Assembly: GCA_019873655.1 (NCBI GenBank)
Contig: JAIOAU010000001.1
Span: 251,323 to 315,322, forward strand
DNA from: Chloroflexota bacterium
Lineage (GTDB): Bacteria > Chloroflexota > Anaerolineae > Anaerolineales > Villigracilaceae
Length of the DNA: 64,000 bases
Reading direction: 5' to 3'
This document shows positions 9,593 to 17,351 of the stretch, in pieces; within the stretch, counting starts at the first letter, position 1; every line of letters starts with the position of its first letter. Position numbers and translations under genes: made by a program. A model generated the notes under the pieces. That model saw only the letters and a program-made list of their open reading frames with translations. It had not been told where the DNA came from and ran no database searches.

Positions 9593-9900
9593 AACACGAA
9601 GGACAGGAAGGGGACACAAAGGCCACGAAGGTTTTTTGGGATAAACACGAAGGGTGCGAAGGAGACACGAAGGCCATGAAGGGGTTTTGGGATAAACACG
9701 AAGGGTACGAAGGAGACACGAAGGCCATGAAGGGTTTTTGGGGATAAACACGAAGGGCGCGAAGGAGACACGAAGGCCACGAAGGGTTTTTGGGGATAAA
9801 CACGAAGGGTGCGAAGGAGACACGAAGGCCACGAAGGGTTTTGGGGATAAACACGAAGGGCGCGAAGGAGACATGAAGGCCGCGAAGTTTTTTTGAACGA
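9593..9900. repeat. six tandem 51-52 bp repeats
   Basis: Six direct units starting at 9593, 9644, 9695, 9747, 9799 and 9850, each beginning AACACGAAGG and ending in a T run plus GGGATA. They differ at a few positions; units 3 and 4 are one base longer. From about 9926 to 9962 there is a degenerate copy in the opposite sense (CTTTGTGTTTCCTTCG). The array fills most of the 421-base gap between the GH94 gene and the nucleotidyltransferase fusion. A frame reads through it on the minus strand but is an artefact of the repeat. No promoter is evident within it. Confidence 0.95.
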
Positions 9901-9966
9901 ACACGAAAGATTAAATCGTTGTTTTTGTGCTCTTTGTGTTTCCTTCGAGTCCTTTGTGTTTCTAAC

Positions 9967-12156
9967 CTACTGGACGCAGAATCGCTTCAACCACTCGATT
10001 AATTCCTCGGCCTTGGCGGGGCTGTCGGCCTCGACCATCAGGCGCAGGACCGGTTCGGTGCCGGAGAAGCGCAGGAGCGCCCAGTTGTCGTTTTCGAGCA
10101 GGACTTTGGTTCCATCGTAGTGGGTGACGCGCACGACCGGATACGGCCCGACGGCGGTGATGGGCGTCTCTTTGATGCGGCGGGGGATGTCGACGCGCAT
10201 TTCGGGGGTGGCGGGCAGGTTCTCCTCGCGGCTGTAGAGGCGTCCAGCGATGTTCCAGACCTCTTCTTGAATCTCCGAGATGCGCTTGCCGGTGCGGGCC
10301 AGCATTTCGACCACCAGAGCGCAGGCGAAGATGCCGTCCTTGCCGAGGATGTGGCCGCGCACGGTCAAGCCGCCGCTCGATTCGCCGCCCAGCAGGGCGT
10401 CGTGTTCGACCATGGCGGCGGCGATATGCTTGAAACCGACCGGCGTCTCGTAACTCTTCTCGCCGAAACGGGCCGCCATGCGGTCGAGCATGTGGGTGGT
10501 GGCCAGGTTGCGCACCACGCCGCCGCGCTGTCCCTTGACCTCGTGCAGGTACCAGTAGACCAGGCACAGGAGGTCGTTGGTGGAGATGTAGCGTCCTTTT
10601 TCGTCAATGATGGCGATGCGGTCGGCGTCGCCGTCGGTGGCCAGGCCGAGGTCGTAGCGGCCCTCCTGGAGTTCGTTGATGAGCAGGCGCAGGGCCTCCA
10701 GGTCGGGGGCCGGGGAGCGGCCGCCGAAGAGCGGATTGCGCCGCTCGTGGATGAAGGTGACGCGGCAGCGCGCCTCGGTCAGGATGATGCCGAGGGTCAG
10801 TTGCCCGACGCCGTACATCGGGTCCACGATGACGCGCAGGCCGGCGCGGCGGATGGCCTCCATGTCGATCAGTCTTTCGACCGCGTCGACGTAGTCGTTG
10901 GTCATGTCGCGGCGCTGGACGATGCCGGCCTCCAGCGCCAGGTCGAGGTCGAGTTTGACCACCTGGGCGGCGGTCAGGCGGTTGGTCTCGGCGGTGATCT
11001 GGCGCGTTTCGTCGTCGAGCAGCAGGGAGCCGTCGCTGCGGAAGACTTTTAGGCCGTTCCATTCGGGCGGGTTGTGGCTGGCGGTGAAGACCAGCCCGTA
11101 GGCGGCACCGACCTTGGCGGTGGCATAGGTGACCAGCGGGGTGGGAGCGTCTTCGCTGAGCAGGATGACCGAGATGTCGTTGCCGGCGAAGACCTCGGCG
11201 GCGGTCTCGGCGGCGCGGTCGGAGAGGAAGCGCCGGTCGTAGCCGATCAGCACGCCGCGCTTTTCCTCGCCGCGGCGGGTGATTTCGTTGGCCAGCGCCT
11301 GCGAGAGGCGGCGGACGTTGTGCATGGTGAAGCCCTCGCCGATGACAGCGCGCCAGCCGCCGGTCCCGAAGGCGACCTCAGTCTCGGCCTCCGGGCGGCG
11401 CGGCCGGAAGAGGCGCTTTTGCAGGATGCGCGCTGCCTGGGCCAGGTCTTCGTCGCTGTTGATGCCCTGGACTTCGTCGGGGTCGTAGGTCTGGTAACTT
11501 TCGACCAGCAGGCCGGAATGCACCAGTTGGTGGACGCAGTCGGTCAGGCGGTAGCCGCCCTGACCGGCGGCGGGCGAGAGTTTTTCGAGGGCGGGGAAGA
11601 TGACGTCGGCGCGCACGACGTAGGCGCCGATGTTGAGTTCGCGGATGGCGCGGATGCTCTCGGAGGCGTCGGCGGCTTCGATGATGTCAATGATGCGCCC
11701 GCCGGCGTCGCGCAGGACGCGCCCGTAGGGGTAGGGGCGATCGACGACCGCCGTGAGCAGGGTCAACTGCGCCTGGCGCAGGGTGTGACGGTTGAGCAGG
11801 CCGCGGATGGAATCGGGACGGAAGAGGGGCGTGTCGCCGTAGAGGATGAGCAGGTCGCCGTGGAAATCTTGCAGGAGCGGCTTGAGTTGCAGAACGGCAT
11901 GCCCCGTGCCGAGTTGCTCTTCCTGGCAGACGTAGGAGTAATCCGGCCCGAGGTGGGCGCGCATTTCGTCGGCCTCGCAGCCGATGACGATGAACAAGTC
12001 TTCGGGGCGCACCACCTGGAGGGCGTTTTGCACCACGTAGTCAATAACTTTGCGCCCGCCCAAATCTTTGAGCAGGATGGAGCGCACATCGGCCGAATCG
12101 GATTCTTTCCCGGCGGCCAGAATGACGGCTTTGAGCGGCTGTTTGGATTCGGGCAT
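9967..12156 (-). CDS. GlmU-like nucleotidyltransferase fused to phosphohexomutase
   Basis: A 729-residue two-enzyme fusion. Residues ~1-245 resemble the GlmU uridyltransferase domain (LKAVILAAGK, EEQLGTGHAVLQL, LYGDTPLFRPD). Residues ~255-729 are a complete alpha-D-phosphohexomutase: FTASHNPPEWNGLK with the phosphoserine, TDGDADR metal loop, GGESSGG sugar loop and RFSGTEPVLR phosphate loop. It may convert a hexose-6-phosphate to the 1-phosphate and then to a nucleotide sugar in one polypeptide. The usual GxGTRM signature after LAAG is absent, so the nucleotidyltransferase may be altered or inactive. The ATG at 12156 has GGAGGAG five bases upstream; a longer frame to 12357 runs through a non-coding repeat. 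Exact sugar unknown. Confidence 0.88.
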   Translation of the reverse strand: MPESKQPLKAVILAAGKESDSADVRSILLKDLGGRKVIDYVVQNALQVVRPEDLFIVIGCEADEMRAHLGPDYSYVCQEEQLGTGHAVLQLKPLLQDFHGDLLILYGDTPLFRPDSIRGLLNRHTLRQAQLTLLTAVVDRPYPYGRVLRDAGGRIIDIIEAADASESIRAIRELNIGAYVVRADVIFPALEKLSPAAGQGGYRLTDCVHQLVHSGLLVESYQTYDPDEVQGINSDEDLAQAARILQKRLFRPRRPEAETEVAFGTGGWRAVIGEGFTMHNVRRLSQALANEITRRGEEKRGVLIGYDRRFLSDRAAETAAEVFAGNDISVILLSEDAPTPLVTYATAKVGAAYGLVFTASHNPPEWNGLKVFRSDGSLLLDDETRQITAETNRLTAAQVVKLDLDLALEAGIVQRRDMTNDYVDAVERLIDMEAIRRAGLRVIVDPMYGVGQLTLGIILTEARCRVTFIHERRNPLFGGRSPAPDLEALRLLINELQEGRYDLGLATDGDADRIAIIDEKGRYISTNDLLCLVYWYLHEVKGQRGGVVRNLATTHMLDRMAARFGEKSYETPVGFKHIAAAMVEHDALLGGESSGGLTVRGHILGKDGIFACALVVEMLARTGKRISEIQEEVWNIAGRLYSREENLPATPEMRVDIPRRIKETPITAVGPYPVVRVTHYDGTKVLLENDNWALLRFSGTEPVLRLMVEADSPAKAEELIEWLKRFCVQ

Positions 12157-12216
12157 GTCTCCTCCGGCGAAGTTTATACCGTGTTTGATGTAACCCGTCA
12201 ATGAAACAAATCGAAT

Positions 12217-12306
12217 CGATTCAACTGTGAGGCTTCTGGAATAGCCTGGCAGGCTTAAAGCATCGAATTGCGCGCATGACGCGACCCTTTTCGAAAACTT
12301 CGATGC
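12217..12306. repeat. dispersed AT-rich element, copy A
   Basis: Within the 263-base gap 12157-12419. Contains GATTCAAC, TTAAAGCATCGAATTGCGCG and TTCGATGC in the same order and similar spacing as 17148-17246. AGCATCG (12259 on) and CGATGC (12301 on) are inverted, so the element can form a loose hairpin. The remaining part of the gap holds the nucleotidyltransferase leader (minus) and the xseA promoter (plus). Confidence 0.45.
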
Positions 12307-12384
12307 AACATGGCTCATTGACCACGACTGGGCTTTTGGCGGGTTGCCTTGACTCAAGGCATTTTGCTTCTTGCTTGCCCATCG

Positions 12385-12413
12385 TTGACAGTTCGGCGGA
12401 ACGATAGTATTCT
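12385..12413 (+). promoter_or_regulatory. promoter of xseA, probably leaderless
   Basis: Perfect TTGACA (12385-12390), 17 bases, TATTCT (12408-12413), then only six bases to the GTG start at 12420. No Shine-Dalgarno. Confidence 0.75.
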
Positions 12414-12419
12414 CACGGT

Positions 12420-13646
12420 GTGGAACCCTGGTCTCTCTTCGACGTCGCGCCGCGCTGGACGGTCACCGACCTGACCCGTTACCTGCGTCATTTGCTCGAG
12501 AGCGATGACTCCCTGCAGGGTCTGTGGGTGCAGGGCGAGGTCTCGAACTTGTCGCGGCCGTCTTCGGGGCATGTCTATTTCACGCTCAAGGATGCCGGGG
12601 CGCAGTTGCGCTGCGTGATGTGGCGCAGCGACGCGGCGCGCTTGCGCTTCCTGCCCCAGGACGGCATGGGGGTCGAGGCTCACGGGCGAATCAGCGTGTA
12701 CGAGGCGGGCGGCCAGTACCAATTGTATGTGGACGCCTTGCGGCCGCTGGGAGAGGGCGCGCTGTACCAGGAATTTCTGCGCCTGAAGTCTCTGCTGGAG
12801 GCGGAAGGCCTGTTCGACGCCGAACGGAAGCGTCCGCTGCCTGAACGTCCGCGGCGGATTGGAATCGTCACCTCGCCGACCGGGGCGGCGCTGCGCGACA
12901 TGCTCAACACGCTGCGACGGCGCAATCCGCTGGTGGAGGTCGTCCTGGCTCCTACGCCGGTGCAGGGCGAGGAGGCCCCGCCGGCGCTGGTCGAGGCGCT
13001 GGAGAGACTCAACCGTCTGGCCGCGCCGGATGTGATTTTGCTGGCGCGCGGCGGCGGTTCGATCGAAGACTTGTGGGCCTTCAACGATGAACGCGTCGTG
13101 CGGGCGGTAGCGGCTTCCGCCGCGCCGGTGGTCAGCGGCGTCGGCCACGAGACCGATTTCACGCTGGTGGATTTCGCCGCTGACCTGCGCGCTCCCACGC
13201 CCACCGCCGCCGCCGAACTGGCCACCCCGCTGACGCTGCAGGATTTCTGGGCCGATCTATCCGCCATCCAGGGCCGGCTGCAGACCCGGATGAGCGCCCT
13301 CTTCGAGCGGCAGCGCGTCCGACTGGAGAATGCCGCCGATCGGCTGCGTTTCTTCTCGCCCCTCCGCCGCCTGCAGACCGAACGACAGCGTTTGGATGAG
13401 GCCGCCCGCCGTCTGGCGGCGGCGCAGGCGCATCGTCTGCAACTGGCGGCGGCGCGGCTGGGCGGCCTGGCGAATCGGTTGCAGGCCCTCAGCCCGCTGG
13501 GCGTCCTGGAACGCGGCTACGCCCTGGTCACCCGGCGGCGGGACGGCCGTCTGGTCACGAGCCGGGCGCAGGCGACGGTCGGCGAGGCGCTGGCGGTGCG
13601 CGTCCGCGATGGGACGTTCGCGGCGCGCGTTTCCGAGGAAGAGTAG
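12420..13646 (+). CDS. xseA: exodeoxyribonuclease VII large subunit
   Basis: The 408-residue catalytic subunit of ExoVII, which degrades single-stranded DNA from both ends in repair. N-terminal OB-fold ~1-105 (WVQGEVSNLSRPSSGHVYFTLKD), catalytic region ~110-310 (IGIVTSPTGAALRDML, ARGGGSIEDLWAFNDE, GVGHETDFTLVDFAADLRAPTP), then a coiled-coil rich in Leu/Arg/Gln and a C-terminal GYALVTR segment. Starts with GTG and lacks a ribosome site, consistent with a leaderless message. Followed after seven bases by xseB. Confidence 0.96.
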   Translation: MEPWSLFDVAPRWTVTDLTRYLRHLLESDDSLQGLWVQGEVSNLSRPSSGHVYFTLKDAGAQLRCVMWRSDAARLRFLPQDGMGVEAHGRISVYEAGGQYQLYVDALRPLGEGALYQEFLRLKSLLEAEGLFDAERKRPLPERPRRIGIVTSPTGAALRDMLNTLRRRNPLVEVVLAPTPVQGEEAPPALVEALERLNRLAAPDVILLARGGGSIEDLWAFNDERVVRAVAASAAPVVSGVGHETDFTLVDFAADLRAPTPTAAAELATPLTLQDFWADLSAIQGRLQTRMSALFERQRVRLENAADRLRFFSPLRRLQTERQRLDEAARRLAAAQAHRLQLAAARLGGLANRLQALSPLGVLERGYALVTRRRDGRLVTSRAQATVGEALAVRVRDGTFAARVSEEE

Positions 13647-13653
13647 GTGAATC

Positions 13654-13893
13654 ATGGACAAATCCGAAGCCAACGAAATCGAGGCGATGACGTACGAGCA
13701 GGCTTCCGCCGAACTGGAGGCGGTCGTGGCGGCGCTGGAGGCCGAGAGCCGTCCGCTGGAGGAGGCGCTGGCGCTGTTCGAGCGCGGCCAGGCGCTGCTC
13801 AAGCGCTGCGCGGCGCTCCTCGAGCAGGCCGAACTCAAGGTCCGTCAACTTTCCGGCGAGGATCTCTCAGACTGGACCGATACGACCCCATGA
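13654..13893 (+). CDS. xseB: exodeoxyribonuclease VII small subunit
   Basis: A 79-residue helical protein that binds the XseA coiled coil. Family features: MTYEQASAELEAVVAALE and LEEALALFERGQALLKRC. Follows xseA by seven bases and ends in an ATGA overlap with the next gene, so all three are one transcript. Acidic C-terminus, as is usual. Confidence 0.95.
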   Translation: MDKSEANEIEAMTYEQASAELEAVVAALEAESRPLEEALALFERGQALLKRCAALLEQAELKVRQLSGEDLSDWTDTTP

Positions 13894-14342
13894 TTCTGGA
13901 AGCGCTTCTTCGAAATTACGTCTTGTGGACGGCGCTGACGGCCTGGTTCCTGGCGCAAGCGTTCAAGGTGCCGATCGATTATTTCTTGAATCGCAAATGG
14001 AATTGGGCGGTTGCGGTGCGCGCCGGCGGCATGCCCAGTTCGCACTCGGCGCTGATCGTCTCGGCGGCGTACGCCATCGGCTTGCATTATGGCTTCGATA
14101 CGCCGGTCTTCGCCCTGGCGGTGGCCATCGCCATGATCGTGGTCTACGACGCCGCCGGGGTGCGCCGTCAGGCGGGGATGCAGGCCGAGAAGATTAATGT
14201 GATCGTCAGCGAACTGCTCAAGGGGCACCCCATTTCGCAGCAGCAACTGCGCGAGGTGCTCGGCCACACGCCGCTCGAGGTGCTGGGGGGCATTCTGCTC
14301 GGCCTGGCGGTGGCGCAGGCGATGTGGTTTTTCTGGAAATAA
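13890..14342 (+). CDS. DUF212 divergent PAP2-family membrane protein
   Basis: A 150-residue protein of the DUF212/acid-phosphatase-related family with four to five membrane segments. The signature AGGMPSSHSALIVSAAYAIG carries the His/Ser motif of PAP2-type phosphatases, followed by VVYDAAGVRRQAGMQAEKIN and LGHTPLEVLGGILLG. It may act on a lipid phosphate, but the biochemical role of this family is not settled. The ATG at 13890 overlaps the xseB stop by four bases. Confidence 0.9.
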   Translation: MILEALLRNYVLWTALTAWFLAQAFKVPIDYFLNRKWNWAVAVRAGGMPSSHSALIVSAAYAIGLHYGFDTPVFALAVAIAMIVVYDAAGVRRQAGMQAEKINVIVSELLKGHPISQQQLREVLGHTPLEVLGGILLGLAVAQAMWFFWK

Positions 14343-14352
14343 TTGAGGGGAA

Positions 14353-15927
14353 TTACCGACCCAGAGCGCGGCGGACGAAGCCCAAGAGAGACTGCCATTC
14401 GGGAACGCGCAGCAGGGCCAGCGCGAGCGCGTAGACCGCGCCGCCGACGGCGACGCCTCCCAGGGCGGCGACGGCGCTCGGCAGGCGATTCGTCAGCGGC
14501 AGCCAGGCCAGCAGCGCCAGGGACATGCCCCCCGTCGCCAGGGCCGCCGCGCCGAAGCCTTTGGCAAGGTCCCGGCCCTCGATTCCGTTCAGGCGGCGGC
14601 GCATCAGCAGGGCCAAGGTCAGCGCCTCGAGGGCGGTGGCCAGCGAATTGGCCAGCGCCAGCCCGCCGTGCGGCATCCAGCCGAGGCGTCCGAACAGGGC
14701 CGAAAGGCCGAAACTGAGGGCCACGTTCAGGCTCATCGCCCCCACGCCGACCAGGACGGGCGTGCGGGTATCGTGCAGGGCGTAGAAGGTGCGCGCAAGC
14801 ACTTCCAGCACGGCATGGCCGACCAGACCGGCCGCGTACCACAGCAAAGCCCAGGACACCAGGGCGGCGGTCTCGGCGGTGAATGCGCCGCGCTGATAGA
14901 TGAAGGCCACGATGGGGCCGCGCAGCAGAATCAACCCCAGGCTGGCGGGCAGCGCCAGGAGAATCACGCCCCGCAGGGCGGCGGCCAGTCCGGCGCGGAC
15001 GCGGTCCAGCCGGCCCAGGGCGTAGTGGGCGGCAAAGGTCGGCATGGCGGCGGTGGCGATGGATTGGGCGATGACCGCTTGCGCCATCACGAACAGGGTG
15101 AAACCAATCGAGAGGCCGGTCACCGCGCCCTGCCAGCGCGAACCGAGCCAAGTGTTGACCCAGAAGTTGAGTTGCACGACCGCCACCCCCAGCAGGCGCG
15201 GCCCCATCAGCCGAAAGACCTCGCCCACGGCTGGATTTTTCCATCCCAGGGTCGGGGAGTACTCGCCTTTTAATTTGAGCAGGGGAGGAATCTGAATGAG
15301 CAGGTACAGGGCCGCGCCGATCACGACGCCCCAGGCCAGGCCGTAGATTCCCAGGCGCGGCGAGAGCGCCAGGATGCCGAAAATCAGTCCCAGGCGGTAC
15401 ATGGCCGGGGCCAGCGCCGAGTACAGGAAAATCTGGCTTGAATTGAGGATGCCCACCAGCAGCCCGCCCAGCCCGAACAGGATGGCCGAGAGGATTTGAA
15501 TGCGGAGCAGGTCCACCGTCAGCGCGAATTTGGCCGGGTCGGCGGCGAAGGCCGGGGCCAGGGCGTAGCGCACGATGGCCGGGGCGAAGATCGCCGCCAG
15601 GGCGGCCAGGCCGGTCAGCGTCAGGGTGATGAGGTTGCCGATGGCCGAGGCCAGCCGCCAGGCGGCCTGACGGTCGCCCCGCACCAGGAGGGCGGTGAAG
15701 GTGGGGATGAACGCCGAGCCGAGCGCGCCGCCGGCGATCAGGACGAACAGGGTCTCGGCCGGGCGGTTGGCGGCCAGGAAGGGGTCCAGTTCGGAGGCGG
15801 CGTCGAAGCGGCTGGCCGAGAGGATGCTGTAGGCCAGGCTGGTCAACTGGCTGATGATCATCGCCAGCATGACCGTACCGGCGGCGCGGCCGATTTGTCG
15901 GTTGGAAACGGCGGGGGAGTCGGTCAC
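14353..15927 (-). CDS. murJ: lipid II flippase MurJ
   Basis: A 524-residue polytopic protein of the MviN/MurJ family (MOP superfamily), which moves the peptidoglycan precursor lipid II across the membrane. About 14 hydrophobic segments are visible. Family motifs include the N-terminal ASRFDAASELDPFLAANRPAETLF, GSAFIPTF, and the late FYALHDTRTPVLVG. Length is typical. Translation starts at a GTG (15927) eight bases after a -10 box, without a Shine-Dalgarno. It converges with the DUF212 gene, ten bases away. Confidence 0.95.
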   Translation of the reverse strand: MTDSPAVSNRQIGRAAGTVMLAMIISQLTSLAYSILSASRFDAASELDPFLAANRPAETLFVLIAGGALGSAFIPTFTALLVRGDRQAAWRLASAIGNLITLTLTGLAALAAIFAPAIVRYALAPAFAADPAKFALTVDLLRIQILSAILFGLGGLLVGILNSSQIFLYSALAPAMYRLGLIFGILALSPRLGIYGLAWGVVIGAALYLLIQIPPLLKLKGEYSPTLGWKNPAVGEVFRLMGPRLLGVAVVQLNFWVNTWLGSRWQGAVTGLSIGFTLFVMAQAVIAQSIATAAMPTFAAHYALGRLDRVRAGLAAALRGVILLALPASLGLILLRGPIVAFIYQRGAFTAETAALVSWALLWYAAGLVGHAVLEVLARTFYALHDTRTPVLVGVGAMSLNVALSFGLSALFGRLGWMPHGGLALANSLATALEALTLALLMRRRLNGIEGRDLAKGFGAAALATGGMSLALLAWLPLTNRLPSAVAALGGVAVGGAVYALALALLRVPEWQSLLGFVRRALGR

Positions 15928-15935
15928 GAGGGGGG

Positions 15936-15941
15936 ATTATA
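15936..15941 (-). promoter_or_regulatory. -10 box of murJ, probably leaderless
   Basis: On the minus strand TATAAT (15941-15936) stands eight bases before the GTG start of murJ. No good -35 hexamer lies 17 bases upstream, so recognition may rest on the -10 region or an activator. Confidence 0.55.
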
Positions 15942-16011
15942 CAACAGAAACATTCCGGGTGTTCGCCAGGCGAAGGGCGGGCGCAGGTTCGCCGACAGGT
16001 CAGAACGGCTA

Positions 16012-16020
16012 TGCTATAAT
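16012..16020 (+). promoter_or_regulatory. extended -10 promoter of the PLD lipoprotein gene
   Basis: TGCTATAAT (16012-16020) is an extended -10 element; the start would be near 16027, giving a leader of about 17 bases to the ATG at 16044. Confidence 0.6.
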
Positions 16021-16043
16021 CGTTGCTGGAGCGGCGACCTCTG

Positions 16044-17138
16044 ATGAGAGACTTTGTGTATCGTTGGGTACTTGCAGCCTGTTTGTTGACCGTTGTGCTG
16101 GCCGCCTGCCAGCCGGGGACGCCTTTGCCTGGCGAGCCTCAGCCGCCGACGGCTACCGCTGTCCCGCCGACGGCGGGAATTCCCTCTCTGCCGGCCTGGA
16201 TTCAGATTTACTTCACCGATCCCGACGCGCCGTCCGCCGCCTCGTACCGCGGTGGGCCGGACGAGGCCCTGGCAGCCGCCATTGACGAGACGCGCCTCTC
16301 GATCGACCTGGCGGTCTACAGCCTGAACTTGTGGAGCGTGCGCGACGCCCTCCTGCGCGCTTACCGCCGCGGAGTGGCCGTGCGGGTGGTGATCGAAAGC
16401 GACAACCTGGACAGCCCCGAGGTCCGCAGCCTGATTCAGGCCGGAATCCCGGTGCTGGGCGACCGGCGGCAGGGCCTGATGCACCACAAATTCATCATCC
16501 TCGACCGCAGCCAGGTTTGCACCGGTTCGATGAATTACACGGCCGGCAGCGCCTACCGCGACAACAACAACCTAGTCTGCATCCGCTCGGCGGCCATGGC
16601 CGAGAACTACCAGCGCGAATTCGACGAGATGTTCGTCGAGGACCGCTTCGGCCCCGATTCGCGCCCCGATACGCCGCGCCCGCGCCTGACCCTCGACGGC
16701 GTCCAGGTGGAGGTCTATTTCTCGCCCGATGACGGCGCGGCGGCGCGCATCATCGAACTCATCCAGGGGGCGCAGCGCAGCATTCATTTCCTCGCCTATT
16801 CCTTCACCTCCGACGCCATCGGCGAGGCCATGCGCCAGCAGGCCATCTTTGTCAGCCTCTACGGCGTGATGGACGATGGCCAGGCGTCCTCGAACACCGG
16901 CAGCGAGTACGAAGTCTTCTGGAACATGGGCCTGGACGTGCACCTGGACGGCAATCCGGGCCTGATGCACCACAAAGTGATCATTTTGGATCAGCAAACC
17001 GTCATTTTCGGCTCCTACAATTTCACCGAAAGCGCCGAACAACGCAACGACGAGAATCTGGTCATCGTTCACGACCCGGCCGTCGCCGCGGCTTTCCTGT
17101 CCGAGTTCTGGCGCGTCTACCGCCGGGCCGCGCCGTGA
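16044..17138 (+). CDS. secreted phospholipase D-like lipoprotein with two HKD motifs
   Basis: A 364-residue exported protein. Residues 1-21 form a signal peptide ending in the lipobox LAAC, so the mature protein is lipid-anchored by Cys22. A Pro/Thr-rich spacer follows, then two PLD domains. Each has an HxKxxxxD motif: HHKFIILD followed by GSMN, and HHKVIILD followed by GSYNFTESAEQRNDEN, the latter matching the full HKD consensus. Two motifs make one active site, so it is probably active as a phospholipase or nuclease outside the membrane. ATG at 16044 is chosen because it starts the signal peptide; a TTG seven codons earlier is less likely. Confidence 0.88.
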   Translation: MRDFVYRWVLAACLLTVVLAACQPGTPLPGEPQPPTATAVPPTAGIPSLPAWIQIYFTDPDAPSAASYRGGPDEALAAAIDETRLSIDLAVYSLNLWSVRDALLRAYRRGVAVRVVIESDNLDSPEVRSLIQAGIPVLGDRRQGLMHHKFIILDRSQVCTGSMNYTAGSAYRDNNNLVCIRSAAMAENYQREFDEMFVEDRFGPDSRPDTPRPRLTLDGVQVEVYFSPDDGAAARIIELIQGAQRSIHFLAYSFTSDAIGEAMRQQAIFVSLYGVMDDGQASSNTGSEYEVFWNMGLDVHLDGNPGLMHHKVIILDQQTVIFGSYNFTESAEQRNDENLVIVHDPAVAAAFLSEFWRVYRRAAP

Positions 17139-17147
17139 GATTGAACT

Positions 17148-17287
17148 GATTCAACCTTTTTGCTACAAAGATTGTCTGGAAAGTAAAAGCATCGGATCGC
17201 GCAAATTTTCCAAATCTTTTTCGCAAAATTCGTGTCATTCGATGCTGAAAAGCAGCAACGCCCCAGCCGCAGCAAAAGGTTGAATCG
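17148..17287. repeat. dispersed AT-rich element, copy B, with long inverted repeat
   Basis: GATTCAACCTTTTTGCT at 17149 and AGCAAAAGGTTGAATC at about 17271 are inverted over about 100 bases. Inside is a second inverted pair, AGCATCG (17188 on) and CGATGCT (17240 on). The order of motifs matches 12217-12306. It occupies the 213-base gap between the PLD gene and the ATPase gene. Confidence 0.5.
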
Positions 17288-17351
17288 CCTCATTCCATTT
17301 TCGGGCGCGCCGACCGAATTTGCGCCCGCGCCGCTGATAAGGAGACCATCC

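Noticed and set aside
9593..9900. CRISPR-like array
   Set aside because: Units are contiguous 51-52 bp direct repeats with no unique spacers, and no cas genes are nearby.
9263..9904. Ser/Pro-rich minus-strand reading frame through the repeats
   Set aside because: Its sequence is just the translated repeat; it overlaps the start of the GH94 gene and has no ribosome site or family match.
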